Source: Rhodobacteraceae bacterium UBA6141 (GTDB lineage: Bacteria > Pseudomonadota > Alphaproteobacteria > Rhodobacterales > Rhodobacteraceae). Taken from it: a DNA stretch of 49,446 nt. Numbering within the stretch: the first letter of the stretch is position 1; every line of letters starts with the position of its first letter. The DNA is taken from positions 1 to 49,446 of the forward strand of contig DIVD01000051.1 of the NCBI GenBank assembly GCA_002423245.1. Reading direction: 5' to 3'. Below the pieces are notes generated by a model that saw only the letters and a list, made by a program, of their open reading frames with translations, was not told the origin of the DNA and ran no database searches. Of the stretch, positions 10,120 to 18,974 are shown piece after piece. The translations under genes were made by a program, and so were the position numbers.

Positions 10120-11213
10120 GCCTTGGCCCCCCGCTTGCCCGCGCCCAGCATCGGCGCCGCGGTCTGGTCCAGCGGCCAGCGCGGCCGCGCCGCCAGATCC
10201 ATCCCGTCGCGCGCGCCCATGCGGAACCGCTCGATCCCGGCCCAGGCGATCATCGCGGCGTTGTCGGTGCACAGCTTCAGCGGCGGCGCAAGGAACCGCG
10301 CGCCCGCCTCGTCGCAGACCCGCTGCAGCGCCGCGCGGATCGCCGAATTGGCCGCCACGCCGCCCGCCACGGCCAGCACCGGCCCCGCGCCGCCCGCCGT
10401 CCCGGCCAGCAGCCTCAGCGCCCGCCGCGACTTCTCGGCCAGCACATCGGCAACCGCCGCCTGAAACCCGGCGCAAAGATCCGCCCGGTCCTGCCGCGTC
10501 AGCCCGCCCTTTTCGGCCATCAGCGCATCGCGGGCGCGCAGCAGCGCGGTTTTCAGCCCCGAAAAGCTCAGGTCACAGCCGGGCCGGTCCAGAAGCGGGC
10601 GCGGAAAGGCGATGCGCCGCGCGTCGCCGGTCCGCGCCTCCGCCTCTACCGAGGGCCCGCCCGGCTGCGGCAGGCCCAGCAATCTTGCCGTCTTGTCAAA
10701 CGCCTCTCCCGGCGCGTCGTCGATGGTGCCGCCGAGCCGGGTAAACGCCTCCGGCCCGCGCACGATCAGGAACTGGCAATGCCCGCCCGACACCAGCAGC
10801 ATGAGGTAGGGAAACCCGAGGCCATCGGTCAGCCGCGGCGTCAGTGCATGGCCCGCCAGATGGTTCACCCCCACCAGCGGCAGCCCGGCCCCCGCCGCCA
10901 GACCCTTGGCGCACATCACCCCGGCCATCACCCCGCCGATCAGCCCCGGCCCCGCCGTGACCGCAACTCCGTCCATGTCTTCAAGGTGCAACCCGGCCTG
11001 CGCCAGCGCCTCCTCGACGCATGAATCCAGCTTTTCCACATGCGCCCGCGCCGCCAGTTCCGGCACCACCCCGCCGAAATCGGCATGCAGCGCCACCTGC
11101 CCCGCCACCACCGAGGACAGGATCTCCGCCCGCCCGTCCCGCAGCCGGACGACCGCCGCCGCGGTGTCGTCGCAGCTGCTTTCCAGACCAAGGAAGGTGA
11201 TCGTCTCGCCCAT
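10116..11213 (-). CDS. tsaD: tRNA N6-adenosine threonylcarbamoyltransferase
   Basis: TsaD (formerly Gcp) transfers the threonylcarbamoyl group to A37 of ANN-decoding tRNAs together with TsaB and TsaE. The 365-residue protein begins with LGLESSCDDTAAAV, contains the metal-binding VNHLAGHA histidines, the LLVSGGHC ATPase loop, DDAPGEAFDK and the C-terminal GGVAANSAIR and CTDNAAMIAWAG motifs. The ATG at 11213 follows a weak ribosome site and faces hemD across a 74-base divergent spacer. A product-related gene, mtaB, which acts on t6A, lies at 28993 in the same window. Confidence 0.98.
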   Translation of the reverse strand: MGETITFLGLESSCDDTAAAVVRLRDGRAEILSSVVAGQVALHADFGGVVPELAARAHVEKLDSCVEEALAQAGLHLEDMDGVAVTAGPGLIGGVMAGVMCAKGLAAGAGLPLVGVNHLAGHALTPRLTDGLGFPYLMLLVSGGHCQFLIVRGPEAFTRLGGTIDDAPGEAFDKTARLLGLPQPGGPSVEAEARTGDARRIAFPRPLLDRPGCDLSFSGLKTALLRARDALMAEKGGLTRQDRADLCAGFQAAVADVLAEKSRRALRLLAGTAGGAGPVLAVAGGVAANSAIRAALQRVCDEAGARFLAPPLKLCTDNAAMIAWAGIERFRMGARDGMDLAARPRWPLDQTAAPMLGAGKRGAKA

Positions 11214-11287
11214 CGCACCAACTGTTGCGGGAACTCCCCGCCGCAGGTAACACCCGCAGGGCATCCAGACAATCCCGGGGGGCGCCC

Positions 11288-12010
11288 ATGGCCCAGCCGA
11301 CCCTGCTGCTGACCCGCCCTGCCCCGCAATCCCGGCGGTTCGCAGCGGCGTTTGCCGCGCGGCATCCCCAGATGCCGGTGCTGGTCGCGCCGCTGATGCG
11401 CATCGAAGCCCTCCCGCTTCCGCAAGACCTTGCAGGGGTGGACGGCGTGATCCTCACCTCGGAAAACGCCGTCGCAGCCCTTGCCCCGCAAACCCCGCTG
11501 CGCCCGCCGGCATGGTGCGTCGGCGCCCGCACCGAGGCTGCCGCCCGCGCCGCCGGCTTCCCCGCCGCGGGCATGGCGGAAAATGCCGCCGCGCTCACAG
11601 ACCTGCTGAAAGCGGGCGCCAAGGGTGCCCGACTCCTCCACGCCCGCGGGCGCCACGTCGCCTCGGATTTCCCGGCCGCGCTCGCATCCGCCGGAATTAC
11701 CGTTACCGAAGCCATGGTTTACGAGCAAAGCGCCTGCCCCCTGACCGAGGAAGCCCGCGCACTCCTCGCCCGCCCCGGCGCTGTTCTGGCGCCGCTTTTC
11801 TCCCCCCGCTCCGCGCTTCTGCTGGCAGAGGCGGGCGGCCCCATCGCCACCCGCCGCCTGCACATCGCCGCGATCAGCCCTGCCGTCGCACGGGCTGCGG
11901 AACCACTCGCCCCGCTCGGGCTTGACATCTCATACCGCCCCGCCGCCGGCGCAATGCTCGACGCGCTGGGGCGACTCATTGCCACCCTGCCGCGGCCGCA
12001 CGGCGCTTGA
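11288..12010 (+). CDS. hemD: Uroporphyrinogen-III synthase
   Basis: A 240-residue protein closing the linear hydroxymethylbilane into uroporphyrinogen III for haem and corrin synthesis. The family is poorly conserved. The LLTRPAPQSRRFAAAF opening, VILTSENAVAAL, the GARTEAAARAAGF segment and the ILxR-like LLHARGRHVASDF bridge fit HemD. Genomic context supports the call: it is divergent from tsaD and followed by the Mic60-like and HemY-like genes, the usual alphaproteobacterial order. hemC is expected elsewhere. Confidence 0.9.
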   Translation: MAQPTLLLTRPAPQSRRFAAAFAARHPQMPVLVAPLMRIEALPLPQDLAGVDGVILTSENAVAALAPQTPLRPPAWCVGARTEAAARAAGFPAAGMAENAAALTDLLKAGAKGARLLHARGRHVASDFPAALASAGITVTEAMVYEQSACPLTEEARALLARPGAVLAPLFSPRSALLLAEAGGPIATRRLHIAAISPAVARAAEPLAPLGLDISYRPAAGAMLDALGRLIATLPRPHGA

Positions 12011-12074
12011 GGCTACCGGGGGGCAGGGCTAAGGTGCCGGGCAGGACCGCCCCCGAGACAAAGGAAGCTGCCCG

Positions 12075-13424
12075 GTGAACACGCCCCGCAACACATCGCC
12101 CGAAACGGATGCCAGCGACAGGGCCGGACCGGCACAGCAAGGTCCGGCAGAGCCGCAAGGGGCACCGGAGCCTGAAGCGGATCAAGCGGCCGCTCAGCCC
12201 GAGGCCCGACCCGAGCCCGAGGCGCCCGCTCTCCCCAGCTATGTCCTGAGCGATCCGCTGCCGGCCGGGGCCAGCGCGCCACAAACCGGGCAAGCCAGCG
12301 AGCCGCCCGCGGTTGACCCCGGCCTGCCGCCCGTGCCAGAGCCGGAAGGGCGCTCCGATACCCCCGCAGCCCAGCAGGAACCCGCGCCGGAACCGGAGCC
12401 CGCGCATCGGACGCAACGCAGGGGCGGTTTCTTTCCCGCCCTGCTGGGCGGCGTGATCGCGGCCGCTCTGGGGGCCGGCGCCACGCTCTACCTGCTGCCG
12501 CAGGGATGGCAGCCCGCTGGCCCGACCCCCGAGGAAGTTGCGCAGACCGAGGCCATCGAAGGCCAGCTTGCCACGCTGAGCGCAGAGATCGAGGCGCTGA
12601 AATCCGCGCCCGCTCCGGTGCAGGCCGAAACCGCCGACGCGCTGGCCCGCGATCTTGCCGCCGCGAATGCCGCGCAGGCCGAGACGCTGAGCCGCCTGCA
12701 GGACATCGAGACGCGGTTGGAAAGCCTTGAATCCCGTGCCGGTTCCGGCGACGGCGCGGGGCTCGACCCCGCCACCGTCGAAGACCTGCGCGCCGAGATG
12801 GACGCGATGCGCCAGTTGATCGAGGACCAGCGCGGCGCGCAGCAAGAGATCGCGGCCGCCGCCGCCGCCGCCGAGGAACGTCTGGCCGCGGCCGAGGCAG
12901 AGGCCGCCCGCCTTGCCGCCGAGGCAGAGGCCGCCGCGAAGGCCGCCCGCGCCCGTGCCGCCCTGTCCCACCTCAGGGCCGCGCTGGAAAGCGGCGCCCC
13001 GCTGGCCCCGGTGATCGAGGAGCTGAGCGCGGCGGGGCTGACCGTGCCCGAAGCGCTGGCGACGCTGCCCGATGGCGTGCCCACGCTGGCCGCCCTGCGG
13101 GACAGCTTCCCCGAGGTTGCCCGCGCCGCACTGGCCGTCTCGCTGCCCGCGACCGCAGGCGAGGGGTGGCAAAACCGCCTTGGCGCCTTCCTGCAGGCGC
13201 AGACCGGCGCGCGCTCGCTGGCCCCGCGGGAGGGCTCCGATCCCGATGCGGTGCTGTCCCGGGCCGAGGCGGCGCTGAAGGCCGGCGACCTGCCTGCCGC
13301 ATTGGCCGAACTGGAGCGCCTGCCGCCCGAGGGCCGCGCCGAGACCGCCGACTGGGAGGCGCGGGCCGCCGCCCGCATCGCCGCGACCGAGGCGGCAGAC
13401 GCCCTCGCCGCGGAAATCGAATGA
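12075..13424 (+). CDS. Mitofilin/Mic60-like inner-membrane protein
   Basis: This 449-residue protein has a Pro/Glu-rich N-terminal 115 residues, one transmembrane helix (about 119-141), a long Ala/Glu coiled coil (about 150-295) and a C-terminal mitofilin-like helical domain (from about 300). Alphaproteobacterial Mic60 homologues with this architecture are known to lie next to hemD. In purple bacteria they help shape intracytoplasmic membranes, as mitochondrial Mic60 shapes crista junctions. The GTG at 12075 follows GGAAGC weakly. It lies 64 bases after hemD and ten before the HemY-like gene. Low-complexity sequence means function rests on architecture and context. Confidence 0.82.
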   Translation: MNTPRNTSPETDASDRAGPAQQGPAEPQGAPEPEADQAAAQPEARPEPEAPALPSYVLSDPLPAGASAPQTGQASEPPAVDPGLPPVPEPEGRSDTPAAQQEPAPEPEPAHRTQRRGGFFPALLGGVIAAALGAGATLYLLPQGWQPAGPTPEEVAQTEAIEGQLATLSAEIEALKSAPAPVQAETADALARDLAAANAAQAETLSRLQDIETRLESLESRAGSGDGAGLDPATVEDLRAEMDAMRQLIEDQRGAQQEIAAAAAAAEERLAAAEAEAARLAAEAEAAAKAARARAALSHLRAALESGAPLAPVIEELSAAGLTVPEALATLPDGVPTLAALRDSFPEVARAALAVSLPATAGEGWQNRLGAFLQAQTGARSLAPREGSDPDAVLSRAEAALKAGDLPAALAELERLPPEGRAETADWEARAAARIAATEAADALAAEIE

Positions 13425-13434
13425 GGGGGCACCG

Positions 13435-14991
13435 ATGATCTGGTCATTCGTCAAGGTCGCGCTGTTCGTCCTCGCCATCGCCGCCCTCGCGCTCGGCGCC
13501 AACTGGCTCTCTGCCAGCGGCGAGGGCATCCGCATCGCCGTTGCGGGAATGGAATTCACCCTTGGCCCGCTGCAAGCGGCGATCGCGGCGGTGCTGCTGA
13601 TCCTGCTGGTCTGGCTGTTCCTGAAGGTACTTGGCTTCGTCGTCGCGCTGCTGAGGTTCGTCATCGGCGATCAAACGGCGGTCAACCGCTATTTCGACCG
13701 CGACCGCGAGCGCAAGGGCCACGAGGCGCTGGCCGATGCGATCATCGCCATTGCCGCGGGCGAGGGCAAGCTGGCGCAGACGCGGGCGGAGCGGGCGGAA
13801 CGGCTGCTGAACCGGCCGGAAGTGACCAACCTGCTTTCCGCCTCGGCGGCAGAGATGCAGGGCGAGCACAAGCGCGCGATCGAGATCTACAAGCGCCTCC
13901 TGTCCGACGAACGCACCCGCTTTGCCGGCCTGCGCGGGCTGATGCATCAGAAGCTGGCGGAGGGCGATACCGAAACCGCCCTGCGACTGGCCGAAAAGGC
14001 ATTCGAGATGAAGCCCAACAGCACCGAGGTGCAGGACATCCTGCTGCGCCTGCAGACGGAATCGGGCAAATGGGCCGGCGCGCGCAGCACACTGGGGGCA
14101 GAGGCGCGCCAGGGCCGCCTGCCGCGCGACGTCTACAAGCGACGCGATGCGCTGCTGGCCTTGCAAGAGGCGAGGGAGGTCCTTGCCGAGGGCAACAGCG
14201 TCGAGGCGCGCGAGGCGGCGATTGCCGCCAACAAGGCCTCGCCCGACCTGATCCCGGCAGCGGTGATGGCCGCGCGCGGCTATGTCGCCAAGGGCGAGCC
14301 AAAGAGCGCGGTCCGGGTGCTGCGCAAGGCGTGGGAGGTGCAGCCGCATCCCGATCTTGCCGCCGCCTTTGCCGCGATGGTGCCCGAGGAAACCCCCGAT
14401 GAGCGGCTGGCGCGGTTCGAGACGCTGCTGAAAGCCAATCCCGAGGCCGAGGAATCGCTGCTGACCCGGGCCGAGCTGCTGATCGCCGCCGAGGATTTTC
14501 CCGGGGCGCGGCGGGCCCTGGGCGATCTGGCCGAGCGTCACCCCACCGCCCGCACGCTGACCCTGATGGCCGCCATCGCGCGCGGCGAGGGCGCGGACGA
14601 GGCAGAGGTCCGCGGCTGGCTGACGCGGGCCGTTTCGGCCAGCCGTGGCCCGCAATGGATCTGCGACAAGTGCCAGACCGTCGCCGCCGACTGGACGCCC
14701 GTCTGCCCGGTCTGCGGCGGCTTCGACACGCTCGGTTGGCGCGAGGCCCCTGCCTCGCCGCCGCTGCCGCACGGGGCCGAGATGCTGCCGCTGATCGTCG
14801 GGCGCCCGGCGCAGGCGGCCGAGGAACCCGAGGAACCCGAGGAGGAGGAGCCGGAGGCAGCGCCTCCGCGCAAGGCACCGCAGGACGTGACCCCTCCGGA
14901 AGCGGAACCAGCGCCGGAGGCTGCACCGACGGACGAGGCGGACCCCTTCGCCGAACCCCCCTCCGTCGCAGCAGCACGGGGCTCCACCTAG
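13435..14991 (+). CDS. HemY N-terminal domain protein with C-terminal zinc ribbon
   Basis: The 518-residue membrane-anchored TPR protein starts with two transmembrane helices (about 5-25 and 45-75) and the HemY-N motif GDQTAVNRYFDRDRERKGHEAL. About ten helical TPR-like repeats follow to about residue 400, including LLSDERTRFAGLRGLMHQKLA. Near the end is a rubredoxin-type zinc ribbon with C410-x2-C413 and C424-x2-C427. An acidic Pro-rich tail of about 80 residues completes it. This HemY is not the protoporphyrinogen oxidase of the same name. Its molecular role is unclear, though linked to haem synthesis by position. The LapB-like TPR plus ribbon layout suggests a scaffold or adaptor at the inner membrane. 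Confidence 0.88.
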   Translation: MIWSFVKVALFVLAIAALALGANWLSASGEGIRIAVAGMEFTLGPLQAAIAAVLLILLVWLFLKVLGFVVALLRFVIGDQTAVNRYFDRDRERKGHEALADAIIAIAAGEGKLAQTRAERAERLLNRPEVTNLLSASAAEMQGEHKRAIEIYKRLLSDERTRFAGLRGLMHQKLAEGDTETALRLAEKAFEMKPNSTEVQDILLRLQTESGKWAGARSTLGAEARQGRLPRDVYKRRDALLALQEAREVLAEGNSVEAREAAIAANKASPDLIPAAVMAARGYVAKGEPKSAVRVLRKAWEVQPHPDLAAAFAAMVPEETPDERLARFETLLKANPEAEESLLTRAELLIAAEDFPGARRALGDLAERHPTARTLTLMAAIARGEGADEAEVRGWLTRAVSASRGPQWICDKCQTVAADWTPVCPVCGGFDTLGWREAPASPPLPHGAEMLPLIVGRPAQAAEEPEEPEEEEPEAAPPRKAPQDVTPPEAEPAPEAAPTDEADPFAEPPSVAAARGST

Positions 14992-15341
14992 GAGGGCAAT
15001 GCCGGCATCTGGTCGCCTGGAACGGATCGCGCCCCCCGGCGGCCATGTTTTGCGGATCGCCACAGCCCCAGGTGGACCTGCCGGTTTGCGGCCCCGGAGC
15101 ACGCGGCGACCGCTCCCGACGCGGAACCGCGGCGACATGCGGCCGCCCGATCTGCCCGGGCACCTGCCGGTCATCGGATGTCCCTCATCAGATGGCGGAG
15201 ATCAACGGCCCCCGGCAGCACTCGCGGCTCGTGCAGACAGGCGAAAATCTGGCAGACAGGCGAAAATCCGGCGCGCTCCGCCGAAATCAGCGGCAGCACC
15301 CCCGCGGGCCACATCGCGAGGACGAGTTGCCAAGGCTCCTG
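14992..15341. other. 350-base gap between convergent HemY-like gene and flgI
   Basis: No recognised gene lies here. On the minus strand the frame of flgI stays open for 56 further codons after its TGA stop. From an internal ATG this could encode a 47-residue peptide with two cysteines (MWPAGVLPLISAE...). I cannot match it to a family, and no good ribosome site precedes it. A 19-bp tandem repeat lies inside (15233-15270). No clear T-tailed terminator is visible for either flanking gene. Confidence 0.5.
15233..15270. repeat. 19-bp tandem duplication downstream of flgI
   Basis: Two adjacent 19-base copies (15233-15251 and 15252-15270) match at 18 of 19 positions. The AT-rich core GCGAAAAT is striking against the surrounding G+C-rich sequence. 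The unit is not a multiple of three. Confidence 0.9.
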
Positions 15342-16439
15342 TCAGTACACCACGAACTCCGCATGCAGCGCGCCTGCCGCGTTGATGCTCTTGAGAATGT
15401 CGATCATGTCCCGCGGGCTGACGCCAAGCGCATTCAGGCCCGCTACCACCTCCGAAAGGCTGCTTTCGCCCCAGACCTCGGCCATGTTGACCCCCGGTTC
15501 CTCGGTGATCGACGCCTCGCTGCGCGGCACCACCACCGTCTGCCCTTCGGAAAACGGGTTCGGCTGCACCGCGAGCGGTGTCTCCTTGATCCGCAGCGTC
15601 AGGTTGCCCTGACTGACGGCGACGCGGCTGATGCGGACGTCGGCACCCATCACGATGGTGCCCGACCGCTGATCGACAACCACCCGCGCCCGCGTCTCGG
15701 GCTCCACCGTCAGGTTCTCGACCCGCGACAGCACATGCGCGGGCGAGGCCATGCGCGTGGCCGTGATGTCCAGCGCCACGGTGCCCGAATCCGTCATCAC
15801 CGCCACCGCCCGCCCGAACTCGCGGTTGATCACCTGCTCGATCCGCGCGGCGGTGGTGAAGTCCGGGCTGCGCAATGCCAGCCGCAGCGCGTTCAGGCCG
15901 GCGAAGTCGAAGTCCAGCTCCCGCTCCACCCGCGCGCCGGAGGGGATCGAGCCAGAGGTCGGCACGCCCTGCACCACGCTCGCCGCCGCCCCGTCGGCCG
16001 AGGCGCCGCCGGCGATGATCGTGCCCTGCGCCACCGCATAGATCTGGCCGTCGGCGGCGTTCAGTGGCGTCATCACCAGAGTGCCGCCAAGCAGGCTTTT
16101 CGCGTCGCCGATCGCCGAGACGGTCACGTCGATCCGCCCGCCGGCCCGCGCGAACGGGGGCAGCGCCGCCGTCACCAGCACCGCCGCCACGTTCTTCGGG
16201 CGGAACTCCTCGCCCGAGACGTTCACCCCCAGACGTTCAAGGATGTTGGCCATGATCTCTTCGGTGAAGGGCGCGTTGCGGATGCCGTCGCCGGTGCCGT
16301 TCAGCCCGACCACGAGCCCGTAGCCCACGAGGTCGTTGCCCCGCACCCCGTCGAACTCCACAAGGTCCTTGATCCGGATCGGCGCGGCGTGCAGCGCGGC
16401 GGGAAGCAGCGCGAAGATCAGCGCAAGCAGGCGTAGCAT
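15342..16439 (-). CDS. flgI: Flagellar P-ring protein FlgI
   Basis: A 365-residue periplasmic protein that assembles as the P-ring bushing around the flagellar rod in the peptidoglycan layer. A Sec signal peptide (about residues 1-18, ending AALHA) precedes the canonical IKDLVEFDGVRGNDLVGYGLVVGLNGTGDG. MTPLNAADGQIYAVAQG, VVDQRSGTIVMGADVRIS and the terminal LNALGVSPRDMIDILKSINAAGALHAEF are also diagnostic. It is the last gene of the flagellar operon, and its start overlaps the stop of flgL. Confidence 0.98.
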   Translation of the reverse strand: MLRLLALIFALLPAALHAAPIRIKDLVEFDGVRGNDLVGYGLVVGLNGTGDGIRNAPFTEEIMANILERLGVNVSGEEFRPKNVAAVLVTAALPPFARAGGRIDVTVSAIGDAKSLLGGTLVMTPLNAADGQIYAVAQGTIIAGGASADGAAASVVQGVPTSGSIPSGARVERELDFDFAGLNALRLALRSPDFTTAARIEQVINREFGRAVAVMTDSGTVALDITATRMASPAHVLSRVENLTVEPETRARVVVDQRSGTIVMGADVRISRVAVSQGNLTLRIKETPLAVQPNPFSEGQTVVVPRSEASITEEPGVNMAEVWGESSLSEVVAGLNALGVSPRDMIDILKSINAAGALHAEFVVY

Positions 16440-17452
16440 CAGATGTAATCCGCCAATGAAAGCTGCGCGATGCGCGCAGTCAGGGTGTAGAGCGTTTCAA
16501 GCTGGGTTCGCACAGCCTCCAGCTCGGCCGCCGAATCGTAGGGGTCGGCGCCGATCAGGCTGTTGCGCGCGATGCCCAGCGACGACGCCTCTGCCGCGTT
16601 TCGCGTTGCCGCCTCGTCGATCCGCGCTTCGGTGCTGCCAAGCTCTGCGCGCAGGCCGGTCAGCCCCGGTTCGGCGGTCAGGATCCAGCTCCCCGCCCGC
16701 TCCGCGATCTGTCCGCGCGCCGCGGTATCGCCCGCCATCAGACCGCCATCCAGCAGCGCCGCCAGCGCAACGCCGGCCATCGCGGCGCGAAGACGCGGAT
16801 CGGCCGCGGTCAGGGACATATCCGCCGCCTCGCCCTCGGCCAGCAGGAAGGGCGCGAGCCCGGCATCCGCCCCCTGATAGGCCACGTCGAGGAACCCGCC
16901 GCCCCCCGCCGGCGCATCGAACCAGTCCGTCACTGCATCCGCGATGTCGCCGATCGTGGCCGCGCCCGCCACGGCGCCCTGCAGCGCCGACAAGATCGTC
17001 TCGGCTCCCGCCAGGGGCGGCGTGCCGGTCGCGGCGCCGGACAGCGCATAACGGTCCGCAACCCGCAGGTTCAACGCGCCGACCATCGCGCCGAACTGCT
17101 GGCGGCCGGCATGGGCCAGAGCGTCCACCTGCACGGGGTTCGCGGTCGTCGCAGCCGCCAGCAGCGGCGCGCCGAGCCCGGCGCCCACCTCGGCCACCCG
17201 GCTCAGCGCGGTCTGCAGCGTGCCGGTGAACAGCGCCGCCTCGTCGGTGGAGAGTTTGTAGGCCTCCAGCGTGCGCAGCCCCCGCTCGATCCCAGACAGC
17301 GCGACGAAATCCCCCGACACCGCCTTGCCGACGTCCTGCCTTACCCCCGAGATCACCTCGGAGGACAGGCGGTTCAGATGCGCCTTGAGCTGCTGGTTCT
17401 GCTGGCGCATCTGCAGGCCCGTCGCCAGATCGCCGATCGAGGTGAAGTTCAT
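16439..17452 (-). CDS. flgL: Flagellar hook-filament junction protein FlgL
   Basis: This 337-residue flagellin-family protein should be HAP3, the second junction protein between hook and filament. The N-terminal coiled-coil segment (LQMRQQNQQLKAHLNRLSSEVISG) and C-terminal helix (ETLYTLTARIAQLSLADYI) are the D0/D1 parts of the fold, while the middle is Ala/Gly-rich and variable. It is the FlgL-type product rather than flagellin by its position directly after flgK. It starts three bases after the flgK stop. Confidence 0.92.
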   Translation of the reverse strand: MNFTSIGDLATGLQMRQQNQQLKAHLNRLSSEVISGVRQDVGKAVSGDFVALSGIERGLRTLEAYKLSTDEAALFTGTLQTALSRVAEVGAGLGAPLLAAATTANPVQVDALAHAGRQQFGAMVGALNLRVADRYALSGAATGTPPLAGAETILSALQGAVAGAATIGDIADAVTDWFDAPAGGGGFLDVAYQGADAGLAPFLLAEGEAADMSLTAADPRLRAAMAGVALAALLDGGLMAGDTAARGQIAERAGSWILTAEPGLTGLRAELGSTEARIDEAATRNAAEASSLGIARNSLIGADPYDSAAELEAVRTQLETLYTLTARIAQLSLADYI

Positions 17453-17455
17453 CGC

Positions 17456-18910
17456 CTACATCCCCAGAATCTGCCGGATCATCTCGTCGAGCGCCGAGAT
17501 CACCCGCGCGTTGGCGGCATAGGATTGCTCGATCATCAGCAGGCTTTGCATCTCGGCATCGGTGTCCACCCCGTCCGAGGCAAGCGCGATGGCCAGCGTC
17601 GATTGCCGCGCGCCGGCGAAGGCGCTGGCATCGTCCGCGCTTTGCCGGGCGCCCGACACTTGCGACAGAAGGTCCGCAGCGAGGCCCGAGGCAGACCGCG
17701 CGGCGCCCAGAAAGCTGCCCGACGCGGGTATCTGCGGCGCCGCCAGCGCCCCCGCCAGCGCCTGCAGGATCGCCGCATTGCCCACATCGCCGGGCGCGGC
17801 GGCGCCAAGCCCGTCGCGCAGCCGCCACAGCGCGCCCCCCTCCGCCGGGTTGGCCAGCGCATTCACCGACAGGCGGGCCGACAGGCCAACCTCGTCCAGC
17901 GGATCGAACGCAAGGCCACCATCGGCGAACAGCCCCGCAGCGCCGGTGGCCAGCGTCGGATCCACCCCGGGGGCGGCGAACCGCCCGATCAGGTCGCGCG
18001 CCACGGCATCAAGCTGGCCCTGCGCGCTGACTGCCAACTCGTCGCGCACCGCGAACAGGGCCGCCAGCGAGCCGCCGCCCAGGACGCCATCCTCTGTGGT
18101 GCGCATGGGGCGGTCATTCAGCGTGAGGCCCGACAGCGCGCCCGAGGCCTGCGTCATGTCAGGCGTGATCACCCCGACCGCCGAGAAGCCGACCATGACC
18201 GGGTTGCCCTCCAGCAGCACGGCGCCGCCGGTGGTATAGAGCGAGATCTGGTCATGGTCTCGCTGGACCTCGCGCACCGGCACGATGGCAGATACCCGGT
18301 CCACCAGCAACTGGCGCTGGTCCATCAGCGCGGTCGCGTCGCTGCCGGCGCTGCGCTGCGCGAGGATGGTGGCGTTCAGATCGTCGATCCGCACCAGCGC
18401 GTCGTTCAGCGCGGTGACCTGCGCCGCGATTTCGTGGTCGGCCGCCATCCGCGCCGCCTGAATGTCGCCCGACACCGTGTTGATCGTGCGGGGAAGGTCT
18501 GTCGCGCCGACCAGCACCTGCTGCAGCCGCGCCTCGCTGTCCGGGCGGCTGGCGGCGGCGATCAGCGCCGATTCGAGATCATCCATCCGCGCGGTCAGCG
18601 ATCCGGCCTGGTCGGAGGTTCCGATGGATCGTTCAAGGCCGGCATGGAACTGCTGGCGCAGCCCGGCATTGGCGGCCGCCGCATCGGCCAGCCGCCGGTC
18701 GCCGAGCACGCTGCGGTTGACGACGCGGCTGACCCCGTCGATCCTGACCCCCGCCCCTTCGCCGCCAAGGCTGCGGCTGGACAGGCCAAGCTCGCGCCGG
18801 GCGAAGCCCTCGGTCAGCGCGTTCGACACGTTGGTCGACACGACCTCGGCCGCCCGCGCGCTGGCGGTCAGCCCCGAAAGCGCATTCGACAGCGCGCCTG
18901 AAATGCTCAT
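17456..18910 (-). CDS. flgK: Flagellar hook-associated protein FlgK
   Basis: HAP1, 484 residues, forms the first ring of the hook-filament junction. The N-terminus carries the rod/hook motif SISGALSNALSGLTASARAAEVVSTNVSNA, and the C-terminus the paired helix ending SLLMIEQSYAANARVISALDEMI. The start at 18910 has GGAGG six bases upstream. There is a 64-base gap after flgE with no obvious terminator, so it is probably in the same transcript. Confidence 0.97.
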   Translation of the reverse strand: MSISGALSNALSGLTASARAAEVVSTNVSNALTEGFARRELGLSSRSLGGEGAGVRIDGVSRVVNRSVLGDRRLADAAAANAGLRQQFHAGLERSIGTSDQAGSLTARMDDLESALIAAASRPDSEARLQQVLVGATDLPRTINTVSGDIQAARMAADHEIAAQVTALNDALVRIDDLNATILAQRSAGSDATALMDQRQLLVDRVSAIVPVREVQRDHDQISLYTTGGAVLLEGNPVMVGFSAVGVITPDMTQASGALSGLTLNDRPMRTTEDGVLGGGSLAALFAVRDELAVSAQGQLDAVARDLIGRFAAPGVDPTLATGAAGLFADGGLAFDPLDEVGLSARLSVNALANPAEGGALWRLRDGLGAAAPGDVGNAAILQALAGALAAPQIPASGSFLGAARSASGLAADLLSQVSGARQSADDASAFAGARQSTLAIALASDGVDTDAEMQSLLMIEQSYAANARVISALDEMIRQILGM

Positions 18911-18974
18911 GCCCGTCCTCCGCCCGCCTTGCGGGTGCTAGGATCTGCCGCGGCCGCCCGGCCCGGCCTCGTCG

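Noticed and set aside
12488..13447. A Ser/Ala-rich minus-strand frame opposite the Mic60-like gene
   Set aside because: The composition mirrors the coiled-coil codons on the other strand, with no recognised fold or ribosome site.
14992..15200. A tRNA or small RNA after the HemY-like gene
   Set aside because: I searched for T-arm and anticodon-arm patterns and found no cloverleaf.
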